DNA from: Acidobacteriota bacterium
GTDB lineage: Bacteria; Acidobacteriota; Terriglobia; Terriglobales; Acidobacteriaceae
NCBI GenBank assembly: GCA_021851625.1
Contig: JAJZCX010000069.1
Coordinates: 1-7,332, forward strand
DNA: 7,332 nucleotides
Reading direction: 5' to 3'
Positions 5,743 to 7,332 of the stretch are shown one piece after another. The notes under the pieces were generated by a model that saw only the letters and a list, made by a program, of their open reading frames with translations, searched no databases and was not told the DNA's origin. How positions within the stretch are numbered: the first letter of the stretch is position 1; every line of letters begins with the position of its first letter. The position numbers and the translations under genes were made by a program.

Positions 5743-7332
5743 ATGCCGCAATCGCTCCGCTCCCTTCGCCTGATGCCGCGCCGCCAACCTGTCCACGTCT
5801 GCCTGCTCACCGCGTGCCTGTTGGGTGCGCCTGTGGCCGTTGCGCAAACCGCGCCCGCGCTGCCGCCGCCGAGTGATGCGGCCAACATCTTTCCGCTGGC
5901 CAGCATACACGCGGGCTTGGTCGGTACAGCCTACACCGTCTTTGCGGGCACGCAGCCGGAGCCGATGCAGGTGGAGATTCTCGGCGTGCTGCATGATGCC
6001 ATTGGGCCGGGCAAGGATATGATTCTGGCGCGGCTGCACGGCAGTCGGCCAGAATATACCGGAGTGGCCGCAGGCATGAGCGGCAGCCCTGTCTATATTG
6101 ATGGAAAACTGCTGGGCGCAATCGGCTATCGCATCGGCCAGTTCAGCAAGGAGCCACTGGCTGGCATCACGCCCATAGAACAAATGCTGCACGTGCTGCG
6201 GCAAAGTGGGCCTGCACAAACTGGAAACGCTGGCGCTGCGCAGCCAGCCGCGGCCTGGACGGGAATGGGCAGCGCAGACACACCGCAGGCGCAGCCGATG
6301 ATTGCTCCCATTGCCGCGCCGCTGGTCTTGGATGGCTACTCGCCGCAGGCGATTGCGTTGTTTCAAAATCAATTTCACTCACTGGGTTTTACCGCTGACG
6401 CTACCGGCCTCGGTGGAGCCGATCCCAACGCGAAGCAGCCCGGAGCGATTCTGCCCGGCTCGGCCATCAGTGCCATAATCGTGCAGGGCGACCTGAATAT
6501 GTCGGCCACCTGCACGGTGACGTACATCGACGCGAAGCAATTGCTGGCCTGCGGGCATCCAGTGACGCAGTACGGCAACATTGACCTGCCCATGACCAAG
6601 GCCGAAGTGGTGACCACGGTGGCTTCTCCGCTCGATCCGATCAAGATCATCAACACCACGGAGACCGTGGGCGCATTCACCGGCGACCGCGCCTCTGGAA
6701 TTCTAGGGCAGTTAGGCGCGATCGCTCCCATGCTGCCCGTCACGGTCACGCTGCGCGGAATGGAGCAACCGCACAGCTATCACTTTTCCGTTGCAGAACA
6801 TCCTCGGCTGACACCGGGAGCGGTGACCGTCTCCGTGTATCAGGCGATGCTGGGCACCAACGGCTACAACGACCAGGCCAGCTACCGCATGCACGGCGTG
6901 ATTGCATTCGATGGCGCGCCGTCGGTGATCCTCGACGACCTTTTCGCGCCCGGCGAACAGATGCCGCCCAGCGCGGCTGCGGCCATGGCCATCAGCCAGC
7001 GCTTTGGCCTGCTCTACGGCAATGCGCGGCAGCTTCCGCCGGTGCGCTCCATGCAGGTGGACTTTGAGCAGATCGCCGGGCGGCGCACGGCCACGCTGCA
7101 ACAGGCGCGCGTGATTGACCCCATCGCGCACGCGGGCGATACGGTCACAATCGAAGCGACGCTGCTGCCCTATCGCCAATCTCCGCGCTTGGTGCGCATT
7201 GCTGTACGCATTCCAGAGACGCTGCACGCGGGCACGGTGCAACTGCTGGTCAGCAACGGCGCGCTGCTGGATCAAATGACCAGCCCGCTGACGGGGCCAT
7301 CGGCGCGACAACTGGACTTGCGCACAACCATC
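5743..7332 (+). CDS. Secreted SpoIVB/S55-like peptidase-domain protein, C-terminus beyond window
   Basis: 530 codons are visible and the frame is still open at the window end. The N-terminus is basic, then hydrophobic (HVCLLTACLLGAPVAVAQT, about 18-36), a signal peptide, so the product is exported. GMSGSPVYIDGKLLGAIGY (111-129) matches the serine-nucleophile motif of SpoIVB (peptidase family S55), with Ser113 the likely nucleophile. It is followed by PLAGITPIEQML, like the segment after the SpoIVB serine. Further on, YIDAKQLLACGHPVTQYGNIDLP (His272) resembles the SpoIVB histidine region, and the following stretch to about 322 also fits it. The order is therefore serine then histidine, opposite to B. 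subtilis SpoIVB. After about 330 come beta-rich stretches, one beginning near HAGDTVTIEATLLPY. No PDZ domain is obvious. The start at 5743 or the in-frame Met at 5773 both fit; neither has a Shine-Dalgarno. Substrate and whether it is an active protease are unknown. Confidence 0.8.
   Translation, partial: MPQSLRSLRLMPRRQPVHVCLLTACLLGAPVAVAQTAPALPPPSDAANIFPLASIHAGLVGTAYTVFAGTQPEPMQVEILGVLHDAIGPGKDMILARLHGSRPEYTGVAAGMSGSPVYIDGKLLGAIGYRIGQFSKEPLAGITPIEQMLHVLRQSGPAQTGNAGAAQPAAAWTGMGSADTPQAQPMIAPIAAPLVLDGYSPQAIALFQNQFHSLGFTADATGLGGADPNAKQPGAILPGSAISAIIVQGDLNMSATCTVTYIDAKQLLACGHPVTQYGNIDLPMTKAEVVTTVASPLDPIKIINTTETVGAFTGDRASGILGQLGAIAPMLPVTVTLRGMEQPHSYHFSVAEHPRLTPGAVTVSVYQAMLGTNGYNDQASYRMHGVIAFDGAPSVILDDLFAPGEQMPPSAAAAMAISQRFGLLYGNARQLPPVRSMQVDFEQIAGRRTATLQQARVIDPIAHAGDTVTIEATLLPYRQSPRLVRIAVRIPETLHAGTVQLLVSNGALLDQMTSPLTGPSARQLDLRTTI

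Noticed and set aside
5479..6378. 299-codon minus-strand frame antisense to the S55-like gene
   Set aside because: Arg/Ala/His-rich with no motif, opposite a plus-strand gene having a signal peptide and GMSGSP motif.

Overview
The window (about 60% GC, tightly packed genes on both strands) looks like chromosomal DNA from an Acidobacteriota bacterium, probably of the Terriglobia type. The evidence is the style of the proteins: a lytic transglycosylase with a long linker after the signal peptide, a secreted protein of the SpoIVB/S55 peptidase kind, and short dispersed intergenic repeats resembling those I associate with that group. This placement is inferred from protein character and not from a marker gene. 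I see no tRNA, rRNA, CRISPR array, transposase or phage gene.

Layout. From 1 to 1496 the minus strand carries a Cof-type HAD phosphatase followed 13 bp later by a secreted SLT lytic transglycosylase that runs off the left edge; they look like one transcription unit. Opposite the HAD 5' end, a 57-codon plus-strand ORF with a textbook Shine-Dalgarno starts at 1556. A gene-free stretch (1730-1941) is dominated by an imperfect inverted repeat of about 40-nt arms with a hairpin in its loop. Next come two plus-strand genes: an unrecognised 105-aa protein and an exported PAP2-family phosphatase with all three active-site motifs.

Convergent to PAP2, on the minus strand, lie a DUF2752 membrane protein (CPGCG motif) and, overlapping its 3' end by 23 nt, a 55-aa reading frame with a strong Shine-Dalgarno. 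This small frame encodes a CxxC - membrane segment - CxxC zinc-ribbon protein. Upstream on the same strand is xylulokinase (xylB), complete and with no xylose isomerase or transporter beside it. After a 315-bp gene-free divergent region holding a second, different inverted-repeat element, a plus-strand secreted S55-like protein begins and runs off the right edge.

Most genes here concern the envelope: peptidoglycan cleavage, an exported lipid or phosphate-ester phosphatase, two small membrane proteins and an exported protease-like protein. One carbon-catabolism enzyme (XylB) sits among them. They do not form a recognisable single pathway. The points most worth following up are the overlapping zinc-ribbon microprotein, the apparently swapped order of the serine and histidine motifs in the S55-like protein, and the two intergenic repeat elements.
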